The notes below the pieces were generated by a model that had not been told where the DNA came from, ran no database searches, and was given only the letters and a program-made list of their open reading frames with translations. From NCBI RefSeq assembly GCF_025628895.1, contig NZ_JAOTJC010000006.1, positions 669,960-733,959 of the forward strand: a stretch of DNA of 64,000 nt. Reading direction: 5' to 3'. Source of the stretch: Alteromonas salexigens. Lineage in GTDB: Bacteria > Pseudomonadota > Gammaproteobacteria > Enterobacterales > Alteromonadaceae. Shown one piece after another: positions 21,073 to 30,120 of this stretch. The position numbers and the translations under genes are program-made. The number at the start of each line of letters is the position of its first letter. Within the stretch, counting starts at the first letter, position 1.

Positions 21073-22565
21073 TATTTCGTTTTCACCTGTTTGCTTTCGT
21101 ACCAGCTTCTGTTTTCTCTTGCTAACAACCCGATGGAATTAACCGGGCCCCATGTACCGGCCTGATAAGGCTCAGGGGGTTCATTCGACTGCTCCCATGC
21201 GTCCAGAATTGAGTCTACCCAGGTCCACGCCTGCTCAATTTCGTCACGACGTACAAATAACGCCTGATTGCCTAACATCACTTCCAGCAACAATTTTTCA
21301 TACGCATCGGGAATGCGATCATCAGCAAAAGCTTCTGAGAAGCTTAAGTTTAGTTTGGATTTCTGTAAGTCCATCGACCCGGTGCTGGTCAGGCCGGGAA
21401 CTTTATTCATAACCGTAATTTCTACGCCTTCATCTGGCTGTAAGCGAATAACCAGCTTATTTGGTGGCAGGTTTTTGAAACTTGCCCCGAATAAGTTATG
21501 AGGCTGGCGCTTGAAATAGATCACTACTTCACTGACTTTGGTGGGCATGCGCTTACCAGTGCGCAAATAGAATGGCACTCCGGCCCAGCGCCAGTTATCA
21601 ATTTCTGCCTTGATGGCGACAAAGGTTTCTGTGGTACTTTGGGTATTGGCGTCGTCTTCTTCCAGATACCCGGGGACTTCTTCCCCTTTCACAAAACCTG
21701 AGGTGTACTGGCCACGTACCGTAACATCACTTACATTAGATGCATTAATTGGCCGTAGCGCCCGTAACACTTTCAGTTTTTCGTCACGAATACTGTCGGC
21801 ATCCAGTGTCGTCGGAGGCTCCATAGCCACCAGACTTAAAATTTGCAGCAAATGGTTTTGCACCATGTCACGCATCTGACCGGCGTCATCAAAGTAGCCC
21901 CAACGCCCTTCAATGCCTACTGATTCGGCCACACTAATCTGCACATGATCAATACAGTTATGGTCCCAGTTAGTGGCAAAGATAGAATTGGCAAAACGCA
22001 GCGAAATAAGGTTCAGGACCGTTTCTTTACCCAGGTAATGGTCGATACGGTAAATCTGCTTTTCGTCAAAATACTCTGATACCTGGTCATTGATGTTCTT
22101 CGAAGACTCCAAATCGTGACCAATCGGCTTTTCGAGGACTACACGCACACTGGAATCGATAATTTTGCAGCTATGCAGACCGCGGCAGATGTCGCCATAA
22201 ATGGCTGGCGGCGTTGCCAGATAACACACCATGGTACGACTGGGGTCTACATGCTCATCAAAGGTTTTGAAGCTGTTGATGTCTTTCATGTCTACGCACA
22301 CGTAATCCAGACGTGCGCAAAGACGCGACCAGGTTGCTTCACATAAGTCGCTGCCGCCAAACTTTTCAATATTGGCTTTTACTTCTGCAATATAGTCTTC
22401 AACCGTCAAATCCTGACGGGCAACACCGATGATTTTAGTATCCGGGTGGATCAGCTCAGCTTTTTCAAGCTGATACAGCGACGGCAAAAGTTTGCGCCGC
22501 GAAAGATCACCCAGTGTGCCGAACAGCACGAAATCACAGGGTTCGTAGGAGTTTTCCACTGCCAT
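21072..22565 (-). CDS. zwf: Glucose-6-phosphate 1-dehydrogenase
   Basis: Oxidises glucose 6-phosphate to the lactone with NADP and opens both the Entner-Doudoroff and pentose phosphate routes. The 497 residues include the N-terminal nucleotide fold (FGTLGDLSRRKLLPSLY, where Thr replaces the common Ala or Gly) and the active-site RIDHYLGKET. It is first in zwf-pgl-edd-glk-eda. A perfect HexR operator lies about 94 bases before its start. Confidence 0.97.
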   Translation of the reverse strand: MAVENSYEPCDFVLFGTLGDLSRRKLLPSLYQLEKAELIHPDTKIIGVARQDLTVEDYIAEVKANIEKFGGSDLCEATWSRLCARLDYVCVDMKDINSFKTFDEHVDPSRTMVCYLATPPAIYGDICRGLHSCKIIDSSVRVVLEKPIGHDLESSKNINDQVSEYFDEKQIYRIDHYLGKETVLNLISLRFANSIFATNWDHNCIDHVQISVAESVGIEGRWGYFDDAGQMRDMVQNHLLQILSLVAMEPPTTLDADSIRDEKLKVLRALRPINASNVSDVTVRGQYTSGFVKGEEVPGYLEEDDANTQSTTETFVAIKAEIDNWRWAGVPFYLRTGKRMPTKVSEVVIYFKRQPHNLFGASFKNLPPNKLVIRLQPDEGVEITVMNKVPGLTSTGSMDLQKSKLNLSFSEAFADDRIPDAYEKLLLEVMLGNQALFVRRDEIEQAWTWVDSILDAWEQSNEPPEPYQAGTWGPVNSIGLLARENRSWYESKQVKTK

Positions 22566-22658
22566 AAATGTCGACCTTCTTCTTAAACTCGGTACCCCTG
22601 AATCCGAATTAAACAGGTACGGTTACCGATTGGTTATTAGCACATAGTTAACACCAAA

Positions 22659-22673
22659 TGTAGTAAAATTACA
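22659..22673. promoter_or_regulatory. HexR operator between zwf and hexR
   Basis: TGTAGTAAAATTACA is a perfect fit to the HexR motif TGTARTNNNAYTACA. It lies between the divergent zwf and hexR genes, so HexR can control both the Entner-Doudoroff operon and itself. The motif is known from Shewanella and Vibrio relatives; the match here is read directly. Confidence 0.88.
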
Positions 22674-22837
22674 ACTTTGCTGTTTTTCTTATTTTTACTG
22701 GAGATCGCGGCGAAATATCCGCATCCGGACGTCACCAAGACTGTCAAAAAATTACATTTTACTTGTCACCACTGTTACATTCAGTAGACTAACGCTAAAG
22801 GAATGTTACGCATTATTGCATCAACAGCTGCACTCGT

Positions 22838-23689
22838 ATGAATATATTAGAAAAAATAACGCAAAATAACGCTGCTTTCAGTAAGTCTGAACGTAAAGTT
22901 GCAGAAGTCATTCTGGCCAACCCGCAAACTGCCATCCATTCGAGTATAGCAACGCTGGCAAAAATGTCTGATGTCAGTGAACCTACCGTCAACCGGTTCT
23001 GCCGGCGCCTGGACACTAAGGGCTTTCCGGACTTCAAACTGCATCTTGCGCAAAGCCTCGCCAACGGCACACCTTATGTGAACCGGCACGTTGATGAGCT
23101 TGATGGTCCTGAGGAATACACCAATAAAATTTTCGAATCGACGATGGCGTCACTGGAAGTTGCCCGCCAGTCTGTGGATGTAAACGTAGTAAACCGCGTG
23201 GTAGATCTGCTTACCCAGGCGCAGAAAATTTCATTCTTTGGCCTGGGCGCATCCGCATCGGTAGCTCATGATGCGTTGAATAAATTTTTCCGTTTCAATG
23301 TGCCGGTTGTCTACTTTGAAGACATCCTTATGCAACGCATGAGCTGTATGAACTGTTCAGACGGCGACGTAGTCGTGCTGATTTCGCACACAGGCCGCAC
23401 CAAGAGCCTGGTTGAAATCGCCCAAATCGCACGCTCCAACGACGCTACCGTGGTCGGTATAACCTCTGGCGGCAGCCCACTGGCCAATGAATGCAATTAT
23501 GTATTGTCGTTAGAAGTGCCGGAAGATACAGACATGTACATGCCAATGGCGAGCCGTATTGCTCAGCTTACCTTAATTGACGTACTGGCAACGGGCTTTA
23601 CCCTGCGGCGGGGCAATAAATTCAGAGAAAACCTCAAGCGCGTTAAAGACACCCTGAGGGGCTCGCGTTATGAGAAGCGCGGCGACTAG
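22838..23689 (+). CDS. hexR: Central-carbon regulator HexR (RpiR family)
   Basis: A DNA-binding repressor/activator that senses KDPG in characterised relatives. The 283 residues consist of an N-terminal HTH_6 domain (about 1-77, with SEPTVNRFCRRL as recognition region) and a SIS sugar-phosphate domain (about 120-260, with FGLGASASVAHDA and ISHTGRTKSLVE). It is divergent from zwf and upstream of pyk. Good operators are seen at 22659, 23840 and 60479. Confidence 0.95.
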   Translation: MNILEKITQNNAAFSKSERKVAEVILANPQTAIHSSIATLAKMSDVSEPTVNRFCRRLDTKGFPDFKLHLAQSLANGTPYVNRHVDELDGPEEYTNKIFESTMASLEVARQSVDVNVVNRVVDLLTQAQKISFFGLGASASVAHDALNKFFRFNVPVVYFEDILMQRMSCMNCSDGDVVVLISHTGRTKSLVEIAQIARSNDATVVGITSGGSPLANECNYVLSLEVPEDTDMYMPMASRIAQLTLIDVLATGFTLRRGNKFRENLKRVKDTLRGSRYEKRGD

Positions 23690-23713
23690 CTCATCGCGCT
23701 CACCCGATAGAAT

Positions 23714-23744
23714 AAAAAACGCCAGTGTATATGGCGTTTTTTTT
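23714..23744 (+). terminator. Intrinsic terminator after hexR
   Basis: AACGCCA/TGGCGTT with a seven-base loop, preceded by an A run and followed by eight Ts. Confidence 0.92.
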
Positions 23745-23839
23745 CACCTGCGGACACCGTAATTTACGCCTATACTGGTATGCGCAGTTAACAATTTTTC
23801 TGCTGACGTTCACATTTATGTCAGATTCAACTACTATTC

Positions 23840-23854
23840 TGTAATAAAATTACG
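23840..23854. promoter_or_regulatory. HexR operator upstream of pyruvate kinase
   Basis: TGTAATAAAATTACG matches 14 of 15 positions of the HexR consensus and lies 85 bases before the pyk start, after the hexR terminator. Pyruvate kinase therefore has its own HexR-controlled promoter. Confidence 0.78.
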
Positions 23855-23938
23855 AAAAGAGACTACAGCACCACGGTAGTGAAGCCGTCGAGCGTGCTAT
23901 TTTCTTTCACCTAAACGACCAAGAGACTGCAGAACATT

Positions 23939-25375
23939 ATGACCAGAAGAACGAAAATCCTTGCCACCTTAGGCCCTGCTACAGATTCACTGGAGAAAAT
24001 CCAGGCTATTATCGACGCGGGCGCTAACGTGGTTCGAATGAACTTCTCTCACGGCCAGGCGGAGGATCACATCGAACGGGCAAAGCGCGTTCGGGAAGCC
24101 GCCAGTAACCTTGGCAAATATGTTGCCATTCTGGGTGATCTGCAAGGACCAAAAATTCGGGTCGCGCGGTTTAAAGACGGCGCCGTCACGCTTAAAGAAG
24201 GCGCCGCCTTTATCCTGGATGCGGAAATGAACAAGGATGACGGCGACGAGAATGCCGTTGGCATCGACTACAAAGCGCTGCCTGACGATGTGTCTGCTGA
24301 CGATATTCTGTTGTTAGACGACGGCCGTATCCAACTAAAAGTAACTGCTGTTAAAGGCCGCCAGGTGCACACTGTAGTCACGGTACCCGGTAAACTGTCC
24401 AATAACAAAGGCATTAACCGTCAGGGCGGCGGACTGTCGGCGGAAGCACTGACCGAAAAAGATAAACAGGATATAAAAACAGCCGCTAAGATTGGTGTTG
24501 ATTACCTGGCCGTGTCATTTCCCCGCAGTGGCGCAGACTTAAACTATGCCCGCGAACTGGCCCAGCAAGCTGGTTGTAATGCGATGATTTGTGCCAAAGT
24601 CGAGCGTGCAGAAGCTGTTGCATCAGACGAAGCTATCGATGACATTATCAGTGCATCTGATGCCGTTATGGTAGCCCGTGGAGATTTGGGTGTTGAGATT
24701 GGCGATGCTGAACTGGTGGGTGTGCAGAAGAAGCTCATCTCCCGCTCGCGCCAGTTAAATAAAGTAGTGATTACGGCCACGCAAATGATGGAGTCGATGA
24801 TTGACAGCCCAATGCCGACCCGTGCAGAGGTGATGGATGTCGCGAATGCCGTGCTGGATGGCACCGATGCAGTGATGTTGTCTGCAGAAACTGCGGCCGG
24901 TAGCTATCCGGTAGAGACCGTACAGGCAATGGCCCGGGTCTGTGAAGGTGCAGAAACCCACCCCAGCGTGAAATTGTCTAAGCACCGGATGGATGAACTG
25001 TTCAGTTCGGTCAGCGAGACCGTAGCATTGTCAGCTGTGTATGCGGCCAACCATTTGCCAAGCATTCGTGCCATCGTCGGGCTTACCGAAAGCGGCAATA
25101 CGCCCAAACTGATGTCCCGCATTACCACCACATTGCCTATCATTGCGCTATCCCGTCACGAGCACACCCTGAACTCCATGGCGTTATTCCGTGGTGTGAA
25201 GCCTGTTTATTTTGACTCCCGTCAGAGTGAGCCGGGCCAGCTTAAATACGACGTAATGAATGCGCTGAAAGCCCATGGCCTGGTAAAATCAGGCGACAGC
25301 GTCATCATGACCTATGGTGATGAGATGGAAAAAATTGGTGGCACCAATGCAATGAAAATTGTTCAGGTAGACTGA
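23939..25375 (+). CDS. pykA: Pyruvate kinase (PykA type)
   Basis: Converts phosphoenolpyruvate and ADP to pyruvate and ATP. The 478 residues begin with [15 protein letters not shown] and contain [31 protein letters not shown] and the signature [12 protein letters not shown]. The length and the MTRRTKI start match the AMP-activated PykA type rather than PykF. It has its own promoter region with a HexR site and a strong terminator. Confidence 0.95.
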   Translation: MTRRTKILATLGPATDSLEKIQAIIDAGANVVRMNFSHGQAEDHIERAKRVREAASNLGKYVAILGDLQGPKIRVARFKDGAVTLKEGAAFILDAEMNKDDGDENAVGIDYKALPDDVSADDILLLDDGRIQLKVTAVKGRQVHTVVTVPGKLSNNKGINRQGGGLSAEALTEKDKQDIKTAAKIGVDYLAVSFPRSGADLNYARELAQQAGCNAMICAKVERAEAVASDEAIDDIISASDAVMVARGDLGVEIGDAELVGVQKKLISRSRQLNKVVITATQMMESMIDSPMPTRAEVMDVANAVLDGTDAVMLSAETAAGSYPVETVQAMARVCEGAETHPSVKLSKHRMDELFSSVSETVALSAVYAANHLPSIRAIVGLTESGNTPKLMSRITTTLPIIALSRHEHTLNSMALFRGVKPVYFDSRQSEPGQLKYDVMNALKAHGLVKSGDSVIMTYGDEMEKIGGTNAMKIVQVD

Positions 25376-25398
25376 TTTTTTATGACGAGACAATAACA

Positions 25399-25426
25399 AA
25401 AGGAGCCGAATGGCTCCTTTTTTTAT
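25399..25426 (+). terminator. Intrinsic terminator after pyk
   Basis: AAAGGAGCC/GGCTCCTTT with a GAAT loop, followed by a long T run. Confidence 0.93.
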
Positions 25427-25453
25427 TAGCTGCAAAATGTGGTCAATGACGGC

Positions 25454-26005
25454 CTAAGACCAGAACTCAAAATAATCTGCAGTATCGCGTTGCGGTTTTG
25501 CCGCTCCTTCGAATGCAGGCGTTCCTACATATAAGAACCCGACCAGCTCATCGCCTTCGGCCAGTGAAAATGCTTCCCGTACCGTATCACAGTGTGCGTA
25601 GCTGCCGGTTCGCCACATGCCACTGAAACCCTGCGCCACAGCCGCCATCTGCATCGCCATTACCGCGCAGGATGCAGAAGCGATTTGTTCTACCCGAGGC
25701 ACTTTTTCGTGTTCCTGATATTTGGCAATTGCCACGATAACCATGGGAGCCCGCAACGGCAGCTGCGGGGCACGCTCAATTTCTTTTTCTGATTTGTCGT
25801 TATCAATGGCTGATTGCTCAAAGATAGCGCCCAATTTCGTTAGTCCCTGCCCTTCACAAACAATGAAACGCCATGGTGTCAGGCAGGCGTGATCAGGTGC
25901 ACGTAGCGCTGCCTGCATAATATTTTCCAGAGCATCACCCTGCGGCGCGGGGGCTTTAAGGCGCGGCTGAGATGCGCGATTTAATAACAACGACAATGCA
26001 TCCAT
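25454..26005 (-). CDS. Nitroreductase family flavoprotein (YdjA-like)
   Basis: An FMN-dependent NAD(P)H oxidoreductase of the small nitroreductase type, 183 residues. It opens with MDALSLLLNRASQPRL and contains ALRAPDHACLTPWRFIV, as in the YdjA subgroup. The physiological substrate is unknown. The ATG has CAGGAGAG upstream. It converges with pyk and is divergent from the small gene and sppA. Confidence 0.92.
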   Translation of the reverse strand: MDALSLLLNRASQPRLKAPAPQGDALENIMQAALRAPDHACLTPWRFIVCEGQGLTKLGAIFEQSAIDNDKSEKEIERAPQLPLRAPMVIVAIAKYQEHEKVPRVEQIASASCAVMAMQMAAVAQGFSGMWRTGSYAHCDTVREAFSLAEGDELVGFLYVGTPAFEGAAKPQRDTADYFEFWS

Positions 26006-26245
26006 TAAGCACTCTCCTGTAACTGATAGGCCTAAAAATTACTGTTTTCATCCTACGCATGAGACCACCAAAAGACCAGTTCCGCAATCAATTCAGGCAT
26101 ATAATATTCTCATGATACAGGGCCCTCCGCCGGTAAATTTCCCTGTTGGCATATTCCTTCAATTGGAGCCAGGAAAACAGGGCTGCTCCCTAACCGTTCG
26201 TGGTAAACTTTGCCTGAAACGAGCTGTAACCGGAACGAACCCAGG

Positions 26246-26449
26246 ATGCCGAAAAAACACGCCTCCCCACGCGTCCACGCCGATAAACCGGCTTCCCCAC
26301 TTCGCCGGATTTTCGCTCGGGGCCATGAAAAAACCGGTTACCGCCCTTCAACCGGAAACCTGTTGCTGCAGTTTAGCGAGCAGGATCATCGTCGTATCGC
26401 ACAGCTTATTGCGAAGTGGCTTGAAGATGAGGACAATACCAAGCTGTGA
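26246..26449 (+). CDS. Small conserved-looking protein of unknown function upstream of sppA
   Basis: A 67-residue basic protein beginning MPKKHASPRVHADKP and ending in an amphipathic stretch (LLLQFSEQDHRRIAQLIAKW) with an acidic tail. The frame stays open to a TTG at 26210, so the start is uncertain; GGAA lies about 12 bases before the ATG. Its balanced composition and defined helix suggest a real gene. It lies 112 bases before sppA on the same strand. No function is assigned. Confidence 0.5.
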   Translation: MPKKHASPRVHADKPASPLRRIFARGHEKTGYRPSTGNLLLQFSEQDHRRIAQLIAKWLEDEDNTKL

Positions 26450-26561
26450 AATCATGCCCGGCTATGTTTCTGCCTGGTCATAATTCATTACAATTTAGAC
26501 TCGCGGCAAAGCGCGGATCCTATACTATGACAGTTAATCTACTCTGAGGTAACGAGATATT

Positions 26562-28424
26562 ATGGCTGCCAACGGAAACTGGACGAAATCCTTATTTACT
26601 GGCCTATGGACGGTGCTGAACTTTTGCCGGAAGTTATTCTTCAATATTATATTTATTATTATCATTGTCGGCGTCTTCATTGTGCTATCCCAAGACGATG
26701 ATCCCTTGTCAGTTAATGCTGACAGTGCGCTTTATCTGAATTTAAAAGGTAAACTGGTCATTGAGAAAGAAGCGGTCGATCCGTTTGAACAGTTTATGCA
26801 GGAAGTGTTCGGTGATGAGCCGGAAAATCCTGAAGTGCTGGTTCGCGACGTTGTCAAAGTCATCGAGAACGCGCAACAGGACAGACGCATTAAAGCGATG
26901 GTACTGGATCTGCACGGGCTCACCGGCGGTGGACTGGACAAGCTGCGGACCGTTGCCTCAGCGATAGATGCCTTCAAAGCATCTGACAAGCCGGTATATG
27001 CAATAGGTGACTACTTCACTCAGAGCCAGTATTACCTGGCCGCTCACGCTGACAAAGTTTATCTTAATCCGATGGGGGCATTATTGCTCGAAGGATATGG
27101 GCGTTACGGCCTATACATCAAAGATATGCTCGAAAAGCTCAAGGTCACCACCCACATCTTCCGGGTTGGCACTTACAAGTCTGCTGTCGAACCATTTATG
27201 CGCAACAGCATGTCCGATGCGGCTAAGGAAGCCAATAAGCAGTGGCTGGATGCATATTGGGCGCAGTATAAAACCGATGTTGCCGCCGCGCGAAATATGG
27301 ATACCAGTAATTTCGACGAAACCCTGCAAGGGTTACTGGCTAAGTTCAACGAGGCCGGGGCCGACTTTGCGCAATACGCTCTGGACAATGGCTGGGTAGA
27401 CGCCCTGAAAACCCGTGAGGAAGTTCGCTTAGAATTAGTGAACCTGGTGGGTAAAGACGACAATGATCTGGGCGTCAATGTCACCCCCTTCGCCACTTAC
27501 CTGAAAGTCGTTAATCCTCCCCTTCCCCGTGCCGAAAACGACATGGATAAGGTCGCTATAGTAGTAGCCAAAGGCACTATTTTAAACGGCAACCAGAAGG
27601 CCGGGACAATTGGCGGCGACAGCACCGCACGCTTACTGCGCCAGGCGCGCCTGAATGACAACGTTAAAGCGGTAGTGCTGCAGGTAGATACTCCGGGAGG
27701 CAGCTCGTTTGCCTCTGAAGTGATTCGCCAGGAAGTGCTGGAACTGCAAAGTGCCGGTAAGCCGGTGGTGGTTTCTATGAGCACGTACGCAGCATCTGGT
27801 GGCTACTGGATAGCTGCCGATGCCGACCGCATTTTTGCTTCGCCAAGCACTATCACGGGTTCGATCGGGGTGTTTGGCATGTTCATGACCTATGAGAATA
27901 GCCTCGACTATCTGGGTATTAACAGTGATGGTGTGGGCTCCACAGAACTGGCCGGGTTCTCGCCGGCACGGTCGCTGGCACCAGAGTTCGGTCAGATTTT
28001 GCAAAATAACGTTGAGAGCAGTTATCACAACTTTATCTCAATGGTGGCCGATGCCCGGGGTATGACTGTGAGCGAAGTCGACAGTATCGCTCAGGGGCGG
28101 GTATGGATTGGCGAGACTGCGTTAGAGCTGGGTCTGGTAGATGAATTGGGAACATTAAATGATGCGGTGATGGCTGCCGCGGACCTTGCCGATTTAGAGA
28201 AATATGACACCTTCTATGTTGAGCGTCGTTTGTCGCCGCAGGAGCTGTTCTGGAAAGAATTTTTCGGACAAGCCATGGTATGGGCGGCCAAGTGGCAATT
28301 TGCCCAGTCGGACTCTGCGCTGATGGGAATGGTTAAGAGTGTGTTGCAGGAATTCAACACCTTGCAGCAGCTGAACGACCCTATGGGAGTGTATGTACTT
28401 TGTCTGCCCTGCAATATTAGGTAA
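26562..28424 (+). CDS. sppA: Signal peptide peptidase SppA, 67 kDa type
   Basis: A membrane-anchored serine protease that degrades cleaved signal peptides in the periplasm. The 620 residues have one N-terminal transmembrane segment (about 24-43) and two tandem peptidase S49 domains. The catalytic dyad is split between them as in the E. coli enzyme: K206 in VGTYKSAVEPF and S412 in STYAASGGYW. Its stop is four bases before the sprT start, so the two are likely co-expressed. Confidence 0.96.
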   Translation: MAANGNWTKSLFTGLWTVLNFCRKLFFNIIFIIIIVGVFIVLSQDDDPLSVNADSALYLNLKGKLVIEKEAVDPFEQFMQEVFGDEPENPEVLVRDVVKVIENAQQDRRIKAMVLDLHGLTGGGLDKLRTVASAIDAFKASDKPVYAIGDYFTQSQYYLAAHADKVYLNPMGALLLEGYGRYGLYIKDMLEKLKVTTHIFRVGTYKSAVEPFMRNSMSDAAKEANKQWLDAYWAQYKTDVAAARNMDTSNFDETLQGLLAKFNEAGADFAQYALDNGWVDALKTREEVRLELVNLVGKDDNDLGVNVTPFATYLKVVNPPLPRAENDMDKVAIVVAKGTILNGNQKAGTIGGDSTARLLRQARLNDNVKAVVLQVDTPGGSSFASEVIRQEVLELQSAGKPVVVSMSTYAASGGYWIAADADRIFASPSTITGSIGVFGMFMTYENSLDYLGINSDGVGSTELAGFSPARSLAPEFGQILQNNVESSYHNFISMVADARGMTVSEVDSIAQGRVWIGETALELGLVDELGTLNDAVMAAADLADLEKYDTFYVERRLSPQELFWKEFFGQAMVWAAKWQFAQSDSALMGMVKSVLQEFNTLQQLNDPMGVYVLCLPCNIR

Positions 28425-28427
28425 GAA

Positions 28428-28934
28428 GTGAGCCAGGTAACCCAAACTGCCCGCGCTGCGGTCATGCAGCGTGTGGCACACTTGTACAATGAGGCACAAC
28501 AGCATTTTCAGCGCCGCTTTCCTCTTCCAGAGATAACCTACCGACGCTCAGGAAGAAATGCCGGTACGGCCTTTCTTAATCAAAACAGGATAAACCTGAA
28601 CGGCCCTCTGTTTACCGCTAACCAATCAGCGTTTCTGGCAGAAGTGGTGCCCCATGAGGTTAGTCATCTGCTGGTCTGGCAGTTATATGGGCGGGTGAAG
28701 CCACACGGCGAACAATGGCAATATGTCATGGAAACCGTGTTTGACACCCCGGCCACCACTACCCACCAGTTTGATCTGGCACCCCTCAATATTTCCACGT
28801 ACCCGTATCGGTGCCAGTGCGACGTCGTGCAGTTATCCGTACGTCGTCACAATAAAGTTTTACGGGGACAGCGGTATGTCTGTCGGCGCTGCAATACCTC
28901 TCTTGTGGCCTGCACCTCCACTGCTACTTCCTGA
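28428..28934 (+). CDS. sprT: SprT-family zinc metalloprotease-like protein
   Basis: A 168-residue protein with the zinc protease motif HEVSH (76-80) and a third candidate ligand H93. A C-terminal zinc ribbon carries C129, C131, C152 and C155. The family is related to the SprT domain of Spartan proteases that act on DNA-protein crosslinks; the bacterial role is not settled. It starts at GTG with GGTAAGAA just upstream, three bases after sppA. Confidence 0.9.
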   Translation: MSQVTQTARAAVMQRVAHLYNEAQQHFQRRFPLPEITYRRSGRNAGTAFLNQNRINLNGPLFTANQSAFLAEVVPHEVSHLLVWQLYGRVKPHGEQWQYVMETVFDTPATTTHQFDLAPLNISTYPYRCQCDVVQLSVRRHNKVLRGQRYVCRRCNTSLVACTSTATS

Positions 28935-29121
28935 AATACACCAATTCTGCCGTTACATAGCTAACTAAAAAGTTTAGTCGTTATAACAATATCTTCTATA
29001 CAAGGCAGAAAGTCTGCACTACTGCTATGCTCCATTCGCACTATCTGTGAGTTGGTAATGGCACCTAAGGTGTCAGTGGTTGATGTGAAAACTCATACCT
29101 TTCAACACAGAGGATAAAACA

Positions 29122-29904
29122 ATGAACAAGCGGTTATCACTTTTTCCCTTAGTGGTCTTTCTTTGTCTCGGCCTGGTCTCGTCACCGTTACTTGCAGACC
29201 ACCATGGTAAGAAAGACAAAGAATGGCTGGCCGAATCATGGATTATGACAGCCAAAGCAGATGCTATGCCTCAGCTCGAAAAAGCCATGAAGGCCCACGT
29301 AAAACACCGGCAGGAAAATAATGACCCACGTAACTGGAAGGTATACTCGCCCGTATTCGGTGATGACCTCAACCGGTTGCTAGTCAGAGCCGGCGGCATT
29401 ACCTGGGAAGACATGGACAGCTACAGAGACTGGGTTCAGTCATCTAACGTAATGGAACACTGGGAGGCCAATGCCGGTAAGCATGTGGCACACTATGGCC
29501 ACCATCTGTCTTACATGGATACTGACAACAGTCACTGGGGCCCGGATGTGAAGTACAATTATGTGTGGGTTACCACGCATACCATCAAGCCCGGGCATGG
29601 TAGCGCGGTGAGTAACGATATAAAAATTCTCTCCGATGCAGCCAAGGCTGAAAAATGGCCCTATCACTGGGGCATTGGCTACAGTGTCAGCGGGGAGAAT
29701 CAGGTTATGATTGCCATTCCTTATGAGAGCTGGTCAGCCATGGCCAAGCCAGAAACGTCTTTTATGGAAATGTTGGCAAAGCACATGAAGGATAAAGACA
29801 AAGCCAAAGAAACGATGAAACGCTGGGCCTCTCATTTCACCCACACCCATGAAAATGTGTGGGCATTGCGTAACGATCTGATGCCTGAAACTAACGCCAG
29901 GTGA
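29122..29904 (+). CDS. Exported protein of unknown function with a duplicated domain
   Basis: A 260-residue protein with a clear signal peptide (MNKRLSLFPLVVFLCLGL, probable cleavage after SSPLLA), so it is periplasmic or secreted. The mature part looks like two copies of an alpha+beta unit. One starts at about residue 36 (ESWIMTAKADAMPQLEKAMK) and one at about 150 (YVWVTTHTIKPGHGSAVSND), each ending in a histidine-rich helix. This resembles dimeric alpha-beta barrel proteins (ABM/NIPSNAP-like), but I do not recognise the family. AGAGGA precedes the ATG. It is a single gene without an obvious partner. Confidence 0.7.
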   Translation: MNKRLSLFPLVVFLCLGLVSSPLLADHHGKKDKEWLAESWIMTAKADAMPQLEKAMKAHVKHRQENNDPRNWKVYSPVFGDDLNRLLVRAGGITWEDMDSYRDWVQSSNVMEHWEANAGKHVAHYGHHLSYMDTDNSHWGPDVKYNYVWVTTHTIKPGHGSAVSNDIKILSDAAKAEKWPYHWGIGYSVSGENQVMIAIPYESWSAMAKPETSFMEMLAKHMKDKDKAKETMKRWASHFTHTHENVWALRNDLMPETNAR

Positions 29905-29932
29905 TAATCTGAGCAGTTTTAAAGGTTTATTG

Positions 29933-29957
29933 CAGCAGGGTGTGCCCCACCCTGCTG
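29933..29957 (+). terminator. Strong hairpin after the exported protein gene
   Basis: A perfect ten-base stem CAGCAGGGTG/CACCCTGCTG with a five-base loop lies 29 bases after the stop codon. No T run follows, so it may be a Rho-assisted or weak terminator, or an RNA-stabilising hairpin. Confidence 0.55.
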
Positions 29958-30120
29958 GTCTTCCTGACTCCCGACACCGTCAATAATTCCATCCAGCTCC
30001 ATACAAAAAAGGCGAAATTTTCCTCGACTCTCGCTAACGATTTCTTTATATTGCGCGCCCGCTGGCGTGATTCCTATTTCGCCCGCTGTCTTATCACCGA
30101 CCCGCTGGATACCTATTACT

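Noticed and set aside
23648..23655. AGACACCC in hexR
   Set aside because: Single isolated copy in the coding end of hexR without the R-T/Y-R extension.
29933..29957. Riboswitch before ybiT
   Set aside because: A single hairpin near the previous stop codon; no conserved aptamer features are visible.
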